Part shown: piece after piece, positions 24,293 to 32,521 of the stretch
How the letters are laid out: each line of letters starts with the position of its first letter
How positions within the stretch are numbered: the stretch's first letter is position 1
Origin: Xanthobacteraceae bacterium
Lineage (GTDB): Bacteria > Pseudomonadota > Alphaproteobacteria > Rhizobiales > Xanthobacteraceae
Length of the DNA: 56,295 nucleotides
Assembly (NCBI GenBank): GCA_030037885.1
Contig: JASHPU010000267.1
Coordinates: 1 to 56,295 of the forward strand
Reading direction: 5' to 3'
Made by a program: the position numbers and the translations under genes
The notes under the pieces: generated by a model
Seen by the model: the letters and a program-made list of their open reading frames with translations, nothing else
Told to the model about the DNA's origin: nothing
Database searches by the model: none

Positions 24293-26644
24293 ATGTACCC
24301 AGGCATCGGAGATACGGTCCGCCGCAAAGAGGATGTGCGCCTCGTCACCGGGCGCGGCTCCTACAGCGACGATTTCAACTTGCCCGGCCAAGTTTACGCC
24401 GCCGCGGTGCGGTCGCCGCACGCGCATGCGCGGATTTCCGGCATCGATAGCGCAGCGGCGCGTGCGCTGCCGGGCGTGCTCGCCGTGCTCACCGGCACCG
24501 ACGCGCGCGCCGACGGGCTCAACCGCATCCCGCATCTCGCCGCGCCCGGCACGCCGCCCGACATCGTGCTGAAAAACCGCGACGGTTCGCCGGTGCCGGC
24601 GGCGCCGCATCACGTGCTGCCGACCGACCGGGTGCGCCACGTCGGCACCGCGGTCGCCTTTGTCATCGCCGAGACGCTCGCCGCGGCGAAGGACGCCGCC
24701 GAGAAAGTTTTGGTCGCATACGAGCCGTTGCCGGTGGTCACGGACCCGAAAGCCGCTGCCGAACCCGGCGCGCCGCGGCTTTACGATGATCTGCCCAACG
24801 TCATGATCGACGCCGAAATCGGCGACGCGGCGGCGGTCGACGCGGCGTTCGCGCGCGCCGCCCACGTGACCCGGCTCGACACCTGGCTCAATCGCGTCAC
24901 CGGCGTGCCGATGGAGCCGCGCTCGGCGCTCGGCGTCTACGATGCCGCGAGCGGGCGCTACACGCTCTATGCCGGCTCCGGCGGCATCGTGCGGCAAAAG
25001 CGCGAGATCGCGCAGATCCTCGGCGTGCCGCTCGACAACGTGCGCGTCATCGCCCGCGAGATCGGCGGCAATTTCGGCACGCGCAACAGTTTCTTTCCCG
25101 AATTTGCGCTCGTGGTCTGGGGCTCGCGCAAGGTCGGCCGGCCGGTGAAATGGACCGCCGAGCGCCACGAGGCCTTCGTCACCGACTATATGGGCCGCGA
25201 TCTGACCGTGCATGCCGAGCTCGCGCTCGACGCCGACGGTCGCTTTCTGGCGCTGCGCTCATCAAATCTCAGCAATGTCGGCGCGCACAGCGGCTCCTAC
25301 GTGCCGCTGGTCAAAGGCGTGGGACTGGCGACCGCGGGCTACCGCATTCCGGTGTCGCATATTTCCGCACGCGCGGTTTTGACCAACACGATGTGCACCA
25401 CGCCGTACCGCAGCGCCGGCCGGCCCGAAGTCATCTACGTCATCGAGCGGCTGATCGACAAAGCCGCGCAGGAGCACGGCTTCGACCGCGTCGCGCTGCG
25501 CCGGCGCAATCTCATTCCGCCATCAGCGTTCCCGTACAAGAATCCGCAGGGCATCATCTACGACAACGGCACCTATCGCGCGGTGATGGACAAGGCGATG
25601 GCGCTCGGCGATTGGCGCGGCTTCAAAAAACGCCGCGCCGCGGCGCGCCGGCGCCAGCGGCTGCGCGGCATCGGGCTGTGCTGCTATCTGGAAACCACCG
25701 GCGGCTACCCGCGCGAGCGCGCCGACGTCACCGTGCACGGCAACGGCAAGGTCGACGTCGTGGTCGGCACGCTGTCGAGCGGCCAAAGCCACGAGACCAC
25801 GTTCGCGCAATGCGTGGCGGAATGGCTCGGCGTGCCGTTCGAGGACGTGCACGTGTTCGAGAACGACACCGACATCGTCAAGGAAGGCGGCGGCTCGCAT
25901 TCGGCGCGCTCGATGCGGCTCGCCGGCATCGTCATGGGCAATGCCTCGGACGCCATCATCGACAAGGGCAAAAAGATCGCCGCCCATATGCTGGAAGCCG
26001 CCGAGGACGATATCGGCTTTGCCGCCGGCCGCTTCACCGTCAAAGGCACCGACCGCGCCGTCAGCATCGTCGCGGTCGCGGCGGCGGCCGAACGCAATGA
26101 CAATGCTTTGCCGGAAGATTTGGCTTTGCCGGAGGATTTGCGCGGGCCGCTTGCCGCGACGGCGGACGAGACGATCAGGCAGCTCGGCTTTCCGTACGGC
26201 GCGCATGTCTGTGAAGTGGAAATCGATCCCGACACCGGCGCGCTCGATCTGGTGCGCTACGTCGCGGTCGACGACGTCGGCCGCGCCATCAATCCGATGG
26301 TGGTGCACGGCCAGACCCACGGCGGCGCCGCGCAGGGCATCGGCCAGGCGCTGTGGGAGTGCTGCACCTATGACGCCGAGGGCCAACTGCTCGCCGCCTC
26401 GTTCATGGATTACGCCATGCCGCGCGCCGATAGTCTGCCGGCGTTCACCACCGCGATCAGCGAGGTGCCGACACCGACCAACAAGCTCGGCGTGCGCGGC
26501 GCCGGCGAAGGCGGCACCACCGGCGCGCTCGGCGCCGTGGTCAACGCCGTGGTCGACGCGCTCGCCGAATTCGGCGTCAGCCACATCGAGATGCCGGCGA
26601 CGCCCGAGCGCATCTGGCGCGCCATCCAGGCGGGAAAGAAATGA
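24293..26644 (+). CDS. Xanthine dehydrogenase/CoxL-family molybdopterin-binding subunit (orphan)
   Basis: A 783-residue large subunit of the xanthine oxidase family carrying the molybdopterin-cytosine-dinucleotide site. It begins GDTVRRKEDVRLVTGRGSYSDD, the CoxL-type N-terminus, has the active-site loop PYRSAGRPE (form II-like; form I CO dehydrogenases have AYXCSFR) and the catalytic Glu in GVRGAGEGGTTGALG near residue 740. The [2Fe-2S] small and FAD medium subunits that normally flank it are absent. It may pair with subunits encoded elsewhere. The substrate is probably an aldehyde or N-heterocycle, not CO. Confidence 0.9.
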   Translation: MYPGIGDTVRRKEDVRLVTGRGSYSDDFNLPGQVYAAAVRSPHAHARISGIDSAAARALPGVLAVLTGTDARADGLNRIPHLAAPGTPPDIVLKNRDGSPVPAAPHHVLPTDRVRHVGTAVAFVIAETLAAAKDAAEKVLVAYEPLPVVTDPKAAAEPGAPRLYDDLPNVMIDAEIGDAAAVDAAFARAAHVTRLDTWLNRVTGVPMEPRSALGVYDAASGRYTLYAGSGGIVRQKREIAQILGVPLDNVRVIAREIGGNFGTRNSFFPEFALVVWGSRKVGRPVKWTAERHEAFVTDYMGRDLTVHAELALDADGRFLALRSSNLSNVGAHSGSYVPLVKGVGLATAGYRIPVSHISARAVLTNTMCTTPYRSAGRPEVIYVIERLIDKAAQEHGFDRVALRRRNLIPPSAFPYKNPQGIIYDNGTYRAVMDKAMALGDWRGFKKRRAAARRRQRLRGIGLCCYLETTGGYPRERADVTVHGNGKVDVVVGTLSSGQSHETTFAQCVAEWLGVPFEDVHVFENDTDIVKEGGGSHSARSMRLAGIVMGNASDAIIDKGKKIAAHMLEAAEDDIGFAAGRFTVKGTDRAVSIVAVAAAAERNDNALPEDLALPEDLRGPLAATADETIRQLGFPYGAHVCEVEIDPDTGALDLVRYVAVDDVGRAINPMVVHGQTHGGAAQGIGQALWECCTYDAEGQLLAASFMDYAMPRADSLPAFTTAISEVPTPTNKLGVRGAGEGGTTGALGAVVNAVVDALAEFGVSHIEMPATPERIWRAIQAGKK

Positions 26645-26969
26645 AATTGATGCGTCATTCCGCGACGGCGCGAAGCGCCGAACCCGGAAATTGTTACCGC
26701 GCTTATTTGTTCGGATTTGCAGACCGGGATTTGTTGTAGTTGGGCGCGCGGTTCCGCCTTAGACGGCCGTTCATGATTGTTCCCGGCGCTTACCGGGTCG
26801 AACCTGTTGCGCAGCGCGCGCCGCGCGATTGTGGCATCCGGATGTCCTCCGCAGCCAGAATTCAAGGCGCGGTGGACGCCTTTGGCAGGCCGCGAAGTGG
26901 TCACATTTTCATGCGGCCATGATGGGTGCGGGGCCGCCCGATTGGCGGGCGGCAAGTCGGGGAGACATC
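26645..26969. other. 325-bp intergenic region with a GTCATTCCG repeat
   Basis: At 26653-26690 is an imperfect repeat with arms CGTCATTCCG and GAACCCGGAA around a CGGCGCGAAGCGCCG palindrome, related to the host at 7535. The rest (26700-26960) holds no ORF with protein-like features. GGGGAGAC at 26959-26966 is the Shine-Dalgarno of the next gene. Confidence 0.6.
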
Positions 26970-27338
26970 ATGAGCATTGTCAGACAACGTGGCGCGGAAG
27001 GCGAGCGGCCAGGGGTCGAGGTCGAGAGCAATATCCGCGAACTGGTGCGCCGCGACGCCACCACTCTGCGTCAGGCGGAGAGCGACGGCGAACTTGCAGC
27101 CAACAATCTCAGCACCCTGTTGCGGCGGGTTTCGGCCCATTCCACGCGCGAGATCGACCTTCTGATCGGCGAGTTGCGGACCTTGCGCGACAAGCTGCAC
27201 GCCGACGGCAACCGCGTCGAACGCGAGATCGTCGAGTATGCGGCGCTGAGCCAGTCGGTGATTCAGCTGACGAAAATCATCGCCGACGGCGTCATGCAGA
27301 TCAAAAAAGTGCCGGACGCGCCCAGCATCACCGAATAA
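26970..27338 (+). CDS. Conserved hypothetical helical protein
   Basis: A 122-residue soluble protein, strongly charged and predicted almost entirely helical. The central part (ESDGELAANNLSTLLRRVSA, then STREIDLLIGELRTLRDKLH) has coiled-coil-like spacing. There is no signal peptide, membrane span or catalytic motif. The ATG at 26970 follows GGGGAGAC. I do not recognise the family; a scaffolding or regulatory role is possible but not shown. Confidence 0.6.
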   Translation: MSIVRQRGAEGERPGVEVESNIRELVRRDATTLRQAESDGELAANNLSTLLRRVSAHSTREIDLLIGELRTLRDKLHADGNRVEREIVEYAALSQSVIQLTKIIADGVMQIKKVPDAPSITE

Positions 27339-27371
27339 GTCCACGAGCCTGCAATCCGGCTCTGTCGCGGC

Positions 27372-27471
27372 CGTCATTGCGAGCGGCCCGCCTACGCTTG
27401 CTGCGCGAGCTACGGCGCGGTTTGAGTCACGCGGAAGCGCGTAGCGCGAAGGCGGAAGCGAAGCAATCCAG
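27372..27471. repeat. GTCATTGCGAGC host repeat with the 73-nt passenger
   Basis: The host arms CGTCATTGCGAGC (27372-27384) and GCGAAGCAATCCAG (27458-27471) flank a 73-nt module (27385-27457). Its reverse complement aligns along its whole length with the passenger in the different host at 4316-4388, including the 13-mer CGCCGTAGCTCGC and the ends TTCCGCCTTCGCGC and GCGTAGGCGGG. Confidence 0.8.
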
Positions 27472-27512
27472 CACCGCGCCGCGGCTATGGATTGCTTCGG
27501 CGATGTATTGAA

Positions 27513-28241
27513 TCACAGCCGGCCGTTGAACGCGTCGGCGATGAACTGATGGGTGAGCGTGTAGGTCTGCCGCGTCGCCGGTTCGTCCCAGCCGGAAACG
27601 CCGGGCACGTCGAAACCCTGATCGGTGTAGGCGTGATAGGTGCCGCCGAACACCAGCATCTGCCATTTGGCGCCGGCGGCATCCATTTCGGCCGCGAAGG
27701 CGTCGCGGTCGGCCTTGGGCACGACAGGATCGGGCGCGCCGTGGGCGACGAGAAGCTTGGCCTTGACCGCGCCTTTGCGCGCCGGCGCTGCGGTTTTCAG
27801 ATCGCCGTGGATCGACACCGCGGCGGCGATATCGGCGCCGTCGCGCGCCAGCTCCAAAACATTGCCGCCGCCGAAGCAGAAGCCGATGGCGGCGTGGCGG
27901 CCGTCGATCAGGGCGCGCTTGTTGCCTTCTGCCGTCAGCGTGTCGAGCGCCGCGCGGATGCGTGAGCGTGCTTCGGCCGCGTTGGCGCGCAGCGGATTGG
28001 CGAGAAGCGGCGCCTCGCCGAAATCGGCCGGCCGCGTGCCCGCTCCGTACATGTCGGCGACCAGCACCACATAGCGGTCGCCGGCAACGAGCTTGCCGCG
28101 CTCGATCGCCTTGTCGGTCACGCCCATCCAGTTCGGCGCCAGCAGCACCGCCGGACGGCGGCCGGAGATTTTTTCCTCGTAAATAAGCGCGCCCTCGGCG
28201 GTCAGCGCGCCCATGGCGTATTTGATGGTTTCGACTTTCAT
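27513..28241 (-). CDS. Dienelactone hydrolase family protein
   Basis: An alpha/beta hydrolase of 242 residues. The nucleophile elbow is GFCFGGG with C122 in place of serine, as in dienelactone hydrolase. The acid is likely D in HGAPDPVVP and the histidine lies in GGTYHAYTD. Family enzymes hydrolyse dienelactones in chloroaromatic degradation, but many close relatives act on other small lactones or esters. GAGGAGAAAG upstream supports the ATG at 28241. It is divergent from the hydantoinase operon, with a palindromic repeat between them. Confidence 0.9.
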   Translation of the reverse strand: MKVETIKYAMGALTAEGALIYEEKISGRRPAVLLAPNWMGVTDKAIERGKLVAGDRYVVLVADMYGAGTRPADFGEAPLLANPLRANAAEARSRIRAALDTLTAEGNKRALIDGRHAAIGFCFGGGNVLELARDGADIAAAVSIHGDLKTAAPARKGAVKAKLLVAHGAPDPVVPKADRDAFAAEMDAAGAKWQMLVFGGTYHAYTDQGFDVPGVSGWDEPATRQTYTLTHQFIADAFNGRL

Positions 28242-28258
28242 GCAGCTTTCTCCTCAAT

Positions 28259-28356
28259 CGTCATTGCCGGGCTTGACCCGGCAATCCATGGGGCAACCAC
28301 GAGTGCATATCAGCGGCAGTTCAGCATGGACCGCCGGGTCAAGCCCGGCGGTGACG
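28259..28356. repeat. Pair of inverted TTGACCCGG palindromes
   Basis: Arms of 32 bases (28259-28290 and 28325-28356) are inverted repeats with 28 matches. Each arm is itself a palindrome around CCGGGCTTGACCCGG. It separates the divergent dienelactone hydrolase and hyuA genes and could form a large hairpin. Confidence 0.85.
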
Positions 28357-28492
28357 AGCCAAGAGTATGTCCGCGCCGAACGCAGCCGCAAATATTGTGT
28401 TCTCCGCGAAAACTTATACTGTGCGGCGCCGTGACGGCGTATCTCCCCGGTTGCTCAGGCCTGCCGGCGCCGCGCCCCAAAAAGGCGCGGCG

Positions 28493-30532
28493 ATGATCGT
28501 CGTCGCCATCGACATCGGCGGCACGTTCACCGACCTTGTCGGCTTCGACGCCAAGGCCGGCCGCTTCGTCGAGGCGAAGAGCCTGACCACGCCACGCGAT
28601 CTGACGCAGGGCGTGCTCGACTGCATCCGCAAGAGCGGGCTCGACGCCGCTTCGATCGACGAACTGATCCACGGCTCGACCATCGCCATCAACACGTTGA
28701 TCGAGCGTACCGGCGCCAAGACCGGACTGATCGTTACCAGCGGCACCCGCGACGTCTACATCATCGGCCGCGGCAACCGCCCCGAGGCTTACAATCTGTT
28801 CTTTCACCGCCACCGGCCGCTGGTGCCGCGCCATCTGACCTGCGAGGTCGAGGAGCGACTGACCAGTGCCGGAGAGATTTTCCGTCCGTTGAACAAGGCG
28901 AGCGTGGCGCAGGCGTGCCGCACGCTCGCGGCGGCTGGCGTCGAAGCCATCGCCGTGTGTCTCCTTCACTCCTACGTCGATCCGGCGCACGAACGCATTG
29001 TCGGCACCATGGCGAGCGAAGCGCTGCCGCACGCTTATCTGTCGCTGTCGCACGACGTCTTGCGCGAATATCGCGAGTTCGAGCGGCTCTCCACCACGGT
29101 GGTCAATGCCTATATCGGGCCGCGGGTCGGCGGCTACGTGAAGAACCTCAAATCGGAGCTCGCTGCCGTCGGCTTTGCCGGCGAGCTGTCGATCATGCGC
29201 TCCAACGGCGGCGTGATGACGCCCGCAGTGGCGACCGCGCGTCCGGTGGCGATGATGGAATCCGGTCCGGTCGGCGGCATCATCGCCTCGGCGCGCGTCG
29301 GCGAAAAGCTCGGCTTTGCCAACGTCATCTCGTTCGACATGGGCGGCACCACCGCGAAGACGAGTTTGGTGCGCGACGGCGAGCCGACCTTGGCGCCGGG
29401 CTATTACGTCGGCGGCTATGCCGGCGGCCATCCGGTGATGCTGCCGATGATCGACGTGGTCGAGGTCGGCGCCGGCGGCGGCAGCATCGCCTGGATCGAC
29501 GACGTCGGCGCGCTCAAGGTCGGGCCGCAGAGCGCCGGCGCCGATCCCGGCCCGATCTGCTATCGCGGCGGCGGCAGCGAGCCGACCATCACCGACGCCA
29601 ACGTGGTGCTCGGCGGCCTCGACGCGCACAACTTTCTCGGCGGCGAGCTTGTGCTCGACGCCGGCGCCGCGCGCGCCGGCATCGAGCAGAAAATCGCAAA
29701 ACCGTTGGGCGTGGATGCCATCACCGCATCGCGAGCGATCCTTGCGATCGCGATTGCAAAAATGGCGCTTGCGGTGCGCGAAGTCTCGGTCGAGAAGGGT
29801 TACGATCCGCGCGATTTCGCGCTGGTCGCTTCCGGCGGCGCCGGCCCGCTGCATGTTTGCGCCATCGCCCGCGAGCTGCATATTCCGAAAGTCATCGTGC
29901 CGCTGTTTCCGTCGCACTTTTCGGCGCTCGGCATGCTGCTCGCCGACGAGCGGCACGATTTCATCCGCACTTTCTACTGCGATCTCGCCAGTCTCGATTT
30001 CAAGGCGCTCGCCGCCGTGCACGATGAAATGGCGAGCCAAGCAAAGACGAGCCTGCGCCATGCCGGCAAGGCGGAATGGCAGGTCGCGCTCGATCTGCGC
30101 TATGTCGGGCAGGAGTTCACGCTTTCGGTGCCGGTCACGCGCGAAGCGCTCAAGCGGGCCGACCGGCAAAAAATCCGCGCCGCATTCGATGCGCTTTATG
30201 AGCATCGCTATGCCCATCAATCACCCGACGAGCCGGTGGAGATGGTCAACATCCGCCTCGCCGCCATCGGCAAGCGGCCGACGCTGCGCTTTCCCAAACT
30301 CGCCGCGCGTAAAAACGCAAAGCCGGCCCGCCGCCGCAGCGTCTATCTCGGCGATTCGCGCCAACCACTGACCTGCCCGGTCTATCAACGCGGCGAACTG
30401 GGCGCCGGCGCCCGCATCAAAGGCCCGGCGCTGATCGAGGAACACGGCACCACCACGGTGCTGTTCGCGGCGGACCGCTGCACAACGGCGCCATCGGGTG
30501 AGCTCGTCATCGATGTGGGAGGCACACGATGA
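28493..30532 (+). CDS. hyuA: Hydantoinase/5-oxoprolinase family, subunit A
   Basis: A 679-residue ATP-dependent amidohydrolase subunit of the HyuA/OplA family. The N-terminal nucleotide-binding strand is VVAIDIGGTFTDLVGFD, followed by HGSTIAINTLIERTGAKTGL, the second phosphate motif SFDMGGTTAKTSLV and GGGSIAWIDDVG. Such proteins act with HyuB on cyclic imides, 5-oxoproline, hydantoins, or (as acetone/acetophenone carboxylases) on ketones. The ATG at 28493 is chosen because it directly precedes the conserved strand; upstream codons are unlike the family. The stop overlaps the hyuB ATG. Confidence 0.9.
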   Translation: MIVVAIDIGGTFTDLVGFDAKAGRFVEAKSLTTPRDLTQGVLDCIRKSGLDAASIDELIHGSTIAINTLIERTGAKTGLIVTSGTRDVYIIGRGNRPEAYNLFFHRHRPLVPRHLTCEVEERLTSAGEIFRPLNKASVAQACRTLAAAGVEAIAVCLLHSYVDPAHERIVGTMASEALPHAYLSLSHDVLREYREFERLSTTVVNAYIGPRVGGYVKNLKSELAAVGFAGELSIMRSNGGVMTPAVATARPVAMMESGPVGGIIASARVGEKLGFANVISFDMGGTTAKTSLVRDGEPTLAPGYYVGGYAGGHPVMLPMIDVVEVGAGGGSIAWIDDVGALKVGPQSAGADPGPICYRGGGSEPTITDANVVLGGLDAHNFLGGELVLDAGAARAGIEQKIAKPLGVDAITASRAILAIAIAKMALAVREVSVEKGYDPRDFALVASGGAGPLHVCAIARELHIPKVIVPLFPSHFSALGMLLADERHDFIRTFYCDLASLDFKALAAVHDEMASQAKTSLRHAGKAEWQVALDLRYVGQEFTLSVPVTREALKRADRQKIRAAFDALYEHRYAHQSPDEPVEMVNIRLAAIGKRPTLRFPKLAARKNAKPARRRSVYLGDSRQPLTCPVYQRGELGAGARIKGPALIEEHGTTTVLFAADRCTTAPSGELVIDVGGTR

Positions 30533-32466
30533 AGTCACCCCGTCATCCTGAGGTGCGAGCGAAACGAACCTCGAAGGATGCACGGCCGAGGCGCTCGGGC
30601 CGTCGCCCTTCGAGGCTCGGCGCGGAGCTTGTCATCGGGCCGGCCGAAGGCCGGACCCGTTGGCGCCGAGCACCTCATCAGGGTGACGGGGCACAAGCTG
30701 ATAAAAAACCAAAAAAACTCGACGCGGTGACGCTCGAAGTCATCCGCAACGCGCTGCCGGCGATCGCCAACGAGATGGCCGCGGACCTGCAGCGCACCTC
30801 CTACAACATGATGATCTACGAGGTGCGCGATTTCTGCACCTCGCTGGTCAACACCAGGGGCGAGCTGATCGCCCAGAACGTCGGCGGCGTGTCGCATTTC
30901 GTCGCCGATCTCGGCGTCATCATCACCGACGCCATGGCGCGTTACAGCGCCAAGGGCTTTGCCGAAGGCGACGTCCTCATCACCAATCACCAGGCGGTCG
31001 CCGGCCAGCACCTCAACAACATCGTCATCTACATGCCCTGCTTCTACAAGGGCGAATTGTTGCTATTCGCCATGGTGCGCGCGCACTGGATCGACGTCGG
31101 CGGCATGTCGACCGGCTTCGGCGCCGGGCCGAGCGTCGCCGATCCCTGGCTCGAAGGCTTGCAGCTCGACCAGCTGAAAATCTACCAGGCCGGCCGGCTC
31201 GACGAGACGCTCTATCGCGTGCTCAAGGACAACATCCGCTTTCCGGAATCCTCGCTCGGCGACATGAAATCGCAGATGGCGGCGTGCCGGCTGGCGCTCC
31301 GCCGCATGACCGAGCTGTTCGACAAATACGGCAGGGACACCGTGCTCGCCGCCATTGCGCAAATCTTCGCCGAGACCGAGCGCAAGTGTCGCAACGTGGT
31401 GGAGAAGCTCAAGGACGGCGTCTACGAGGCCGCCTCCTTCATCGACCATGACGGCGTCACGCGCGACGAGCGGGTCCCGATCCACGCCAAGATCAGCGTC
31501 GACCGCGGCAGCATGATTATCGACCTGTCCGGCTGTTCGGGCGAGCGCAAGGCGGCGATCAACGCGCGCACCTACGCCGCGGCCCGCGTCGCCTACAAGG
31601 CGCTGACCGGCCCGCTCGAACCGGTCAACGAGGGCTCGTTCCGCGCGCTCAAAGTGATCATTCCGGAAGGCAATGTGATGATGGCGCGCTACCCGGCGCC
31701 GATGGCGGGCTGGAGCGTGATCGTGCCGACCGTGGTCGACACCATCATCAAGGCGCTCGGTCCCGCCATGACCGACCGCGTCCCCGCCGGGCATCATGGC
31801 CTGCTCGGCGGGTCCATCGTGTTCTTCGGCGTGCACCCGAAGACCAAGCGCCATTTCGTCGTGCAGAGCATCGAGGGCGGCGGCTGGGGCGGCCGGCCGA
31901 CCGAGGACGGCGAATCGGCGACGGTGTCGGTTTGCCAGGGCGACGTGCGCAACGCCTCGATCGAGGGCATCGAGCTGAAATGCCCGGTCGTCATCGAGCG
32001 CCGTGCGCTGCGCACCGACTCCGGCGGCGCCGGCAAGCATCGCGGCGGGCTCGGCCTCGACACCTGCGTACGCAATCTGGTCGATGGCCGCTGGAATTTC
32101 GATCATCCGCGGCGCGAGCAGTGTCCGCCCTGGGGCTTGTGGGGCGGTACCCCGGGCAGCCATGGCGACTTTCTGTTGCGGTTGCCGGGCGAAAACGATT
32201 TCCGCTCCATGGAGGCGCCGCACTACCCGGTGCCGGCCGACGCCGAGGTGATCGTGCGCACCGGCGGCGGCGGCGGCTGGGGTGATCCGCTCGAGCGCGA
32301 CGCCGCGTCGGTACGCAACGACGTGATCGAGCAATTGGTCTCCCGCCGAGTCGCGGTGGAGACCTACGGCGTCGTACTCAGGGACGATTTGACGCTTGAC
32401 GAAGCGGCGACCGCGCAGCGGCGAAATGCGCTAAGATCGGCGCCCAAGAGGGGAAGCGGCCAATAG
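30529..32466 (+). CDS. hyuB: Hydantoinase/5-oxoprolinase family, subunit B, with repeat-derived N-terminus
   Basis: A 645-residue partner of HyuA. The conserved domain starts only at about residue 61 (KKLDAVTLEVIRNALPAIAN) and continues with SYNMMIYEVRDFC, GVSHFVADLG, ITNHQAVAGQHLNN and GGGGGWGDPLERD. Residues 4-55 are translated from a palindromic repeat (30538-30691) and are basic and low in hydrophobics. The ATG at 30529 overlaps the hyuA stop (ATGA), arguing for coupled initiation there; an in-frame GTG at 30727 is the only alternative close to the domain. It works with HyuA; the substrate is unknown. Confidence 0.85.
   Translation: MKSPRHPEVRAKRTSKDARPRRSGRRPSRLGAELVIGPAEGRTRWRRAPHQGDGAQADKKPKKLDAVTLEVIRNALPAIANEMAADLQRTSYNMMIYEVRDFCTSLVNTRGELIAQNVGGVSHFVADLGVIITDAMARYSAKGFAEGDVLITNHQAVAGQHLNNIVIYMPCFYKGELLLFAMVRAHWIDVGGMSTGFGAGPSVADPWLEGLQLDQLKIYQAGRLDETLYRVLKDNIRFPESSLGDMKSQMAACRLALRRMTELFDKYGRDTVLAAIAQIFAETERKCRNVVEKLKDGVYEAASFIDHDGVTRDERVPIHAKISVDRGSMIIDLSGCSGERKAAINARTYAAARVAYKALTGPLEPVNEGSFRALKVIIPEGNVMMARYPAPMAGWSVIVPTVVDTIIKALGPAMTDRVPAGHHGLLGGSIVFFGVHPKTKRHFVVQSIEGGGWGGRPTEDGESATVSVCQGDVRNASIEGIELKCPVVIERRALRTDSGGAGKHRGGLGLDTCVRNLVDGRWNFDHPRREQCPPWGLWGGTPGSHGDFLLRLPGENDFRSMEAPHYPVPADAEVIVRTGGGGGWGDPLERDAASVRNDVIEQLVSRRVAVETYGVVLRDDLTLDEAATAQRRNALRSAPKRGSGQ
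30538..30691. repeat. CCTGAGGTGC-type palindromic repeat, filled copy, inside the hyuB 5' end
   Basis: Terminal inverted repeats CCCCGTCA (30538-30545) and TGACGGGG (30684-30691). Internally GCTCGGCGC (30615-30623) and GCGCCGAGC (30663-30671) form a perfect stem whose loop is a 39-nt passenger (30624-30662). An empty version of this host, with loop GCA, is at 43717-43737. The ORF stays open through the whole repeat. Confidence 0.85.
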
Positions 32467-32521
32467 CACAGCCATTGCCGGCCAGGCCGGCGTTTGTAAT
32501 TTGCCGCGCGTTCTTTTCAGA

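Noticed and set aside
24293-26644. Aerobic CO dehydrogenase (CoxL) as a specific call
   Set aside because: The form I active-site signature AYXCSFR is absent (PYRSAGR instead) and coxS/coxM are missing.
28310-30220. 636-codon minus-strand frame opposite hyuA
   Set aside because: Antisense shadow; hyuA on the plus strand has intact phosphate-binding motifs.
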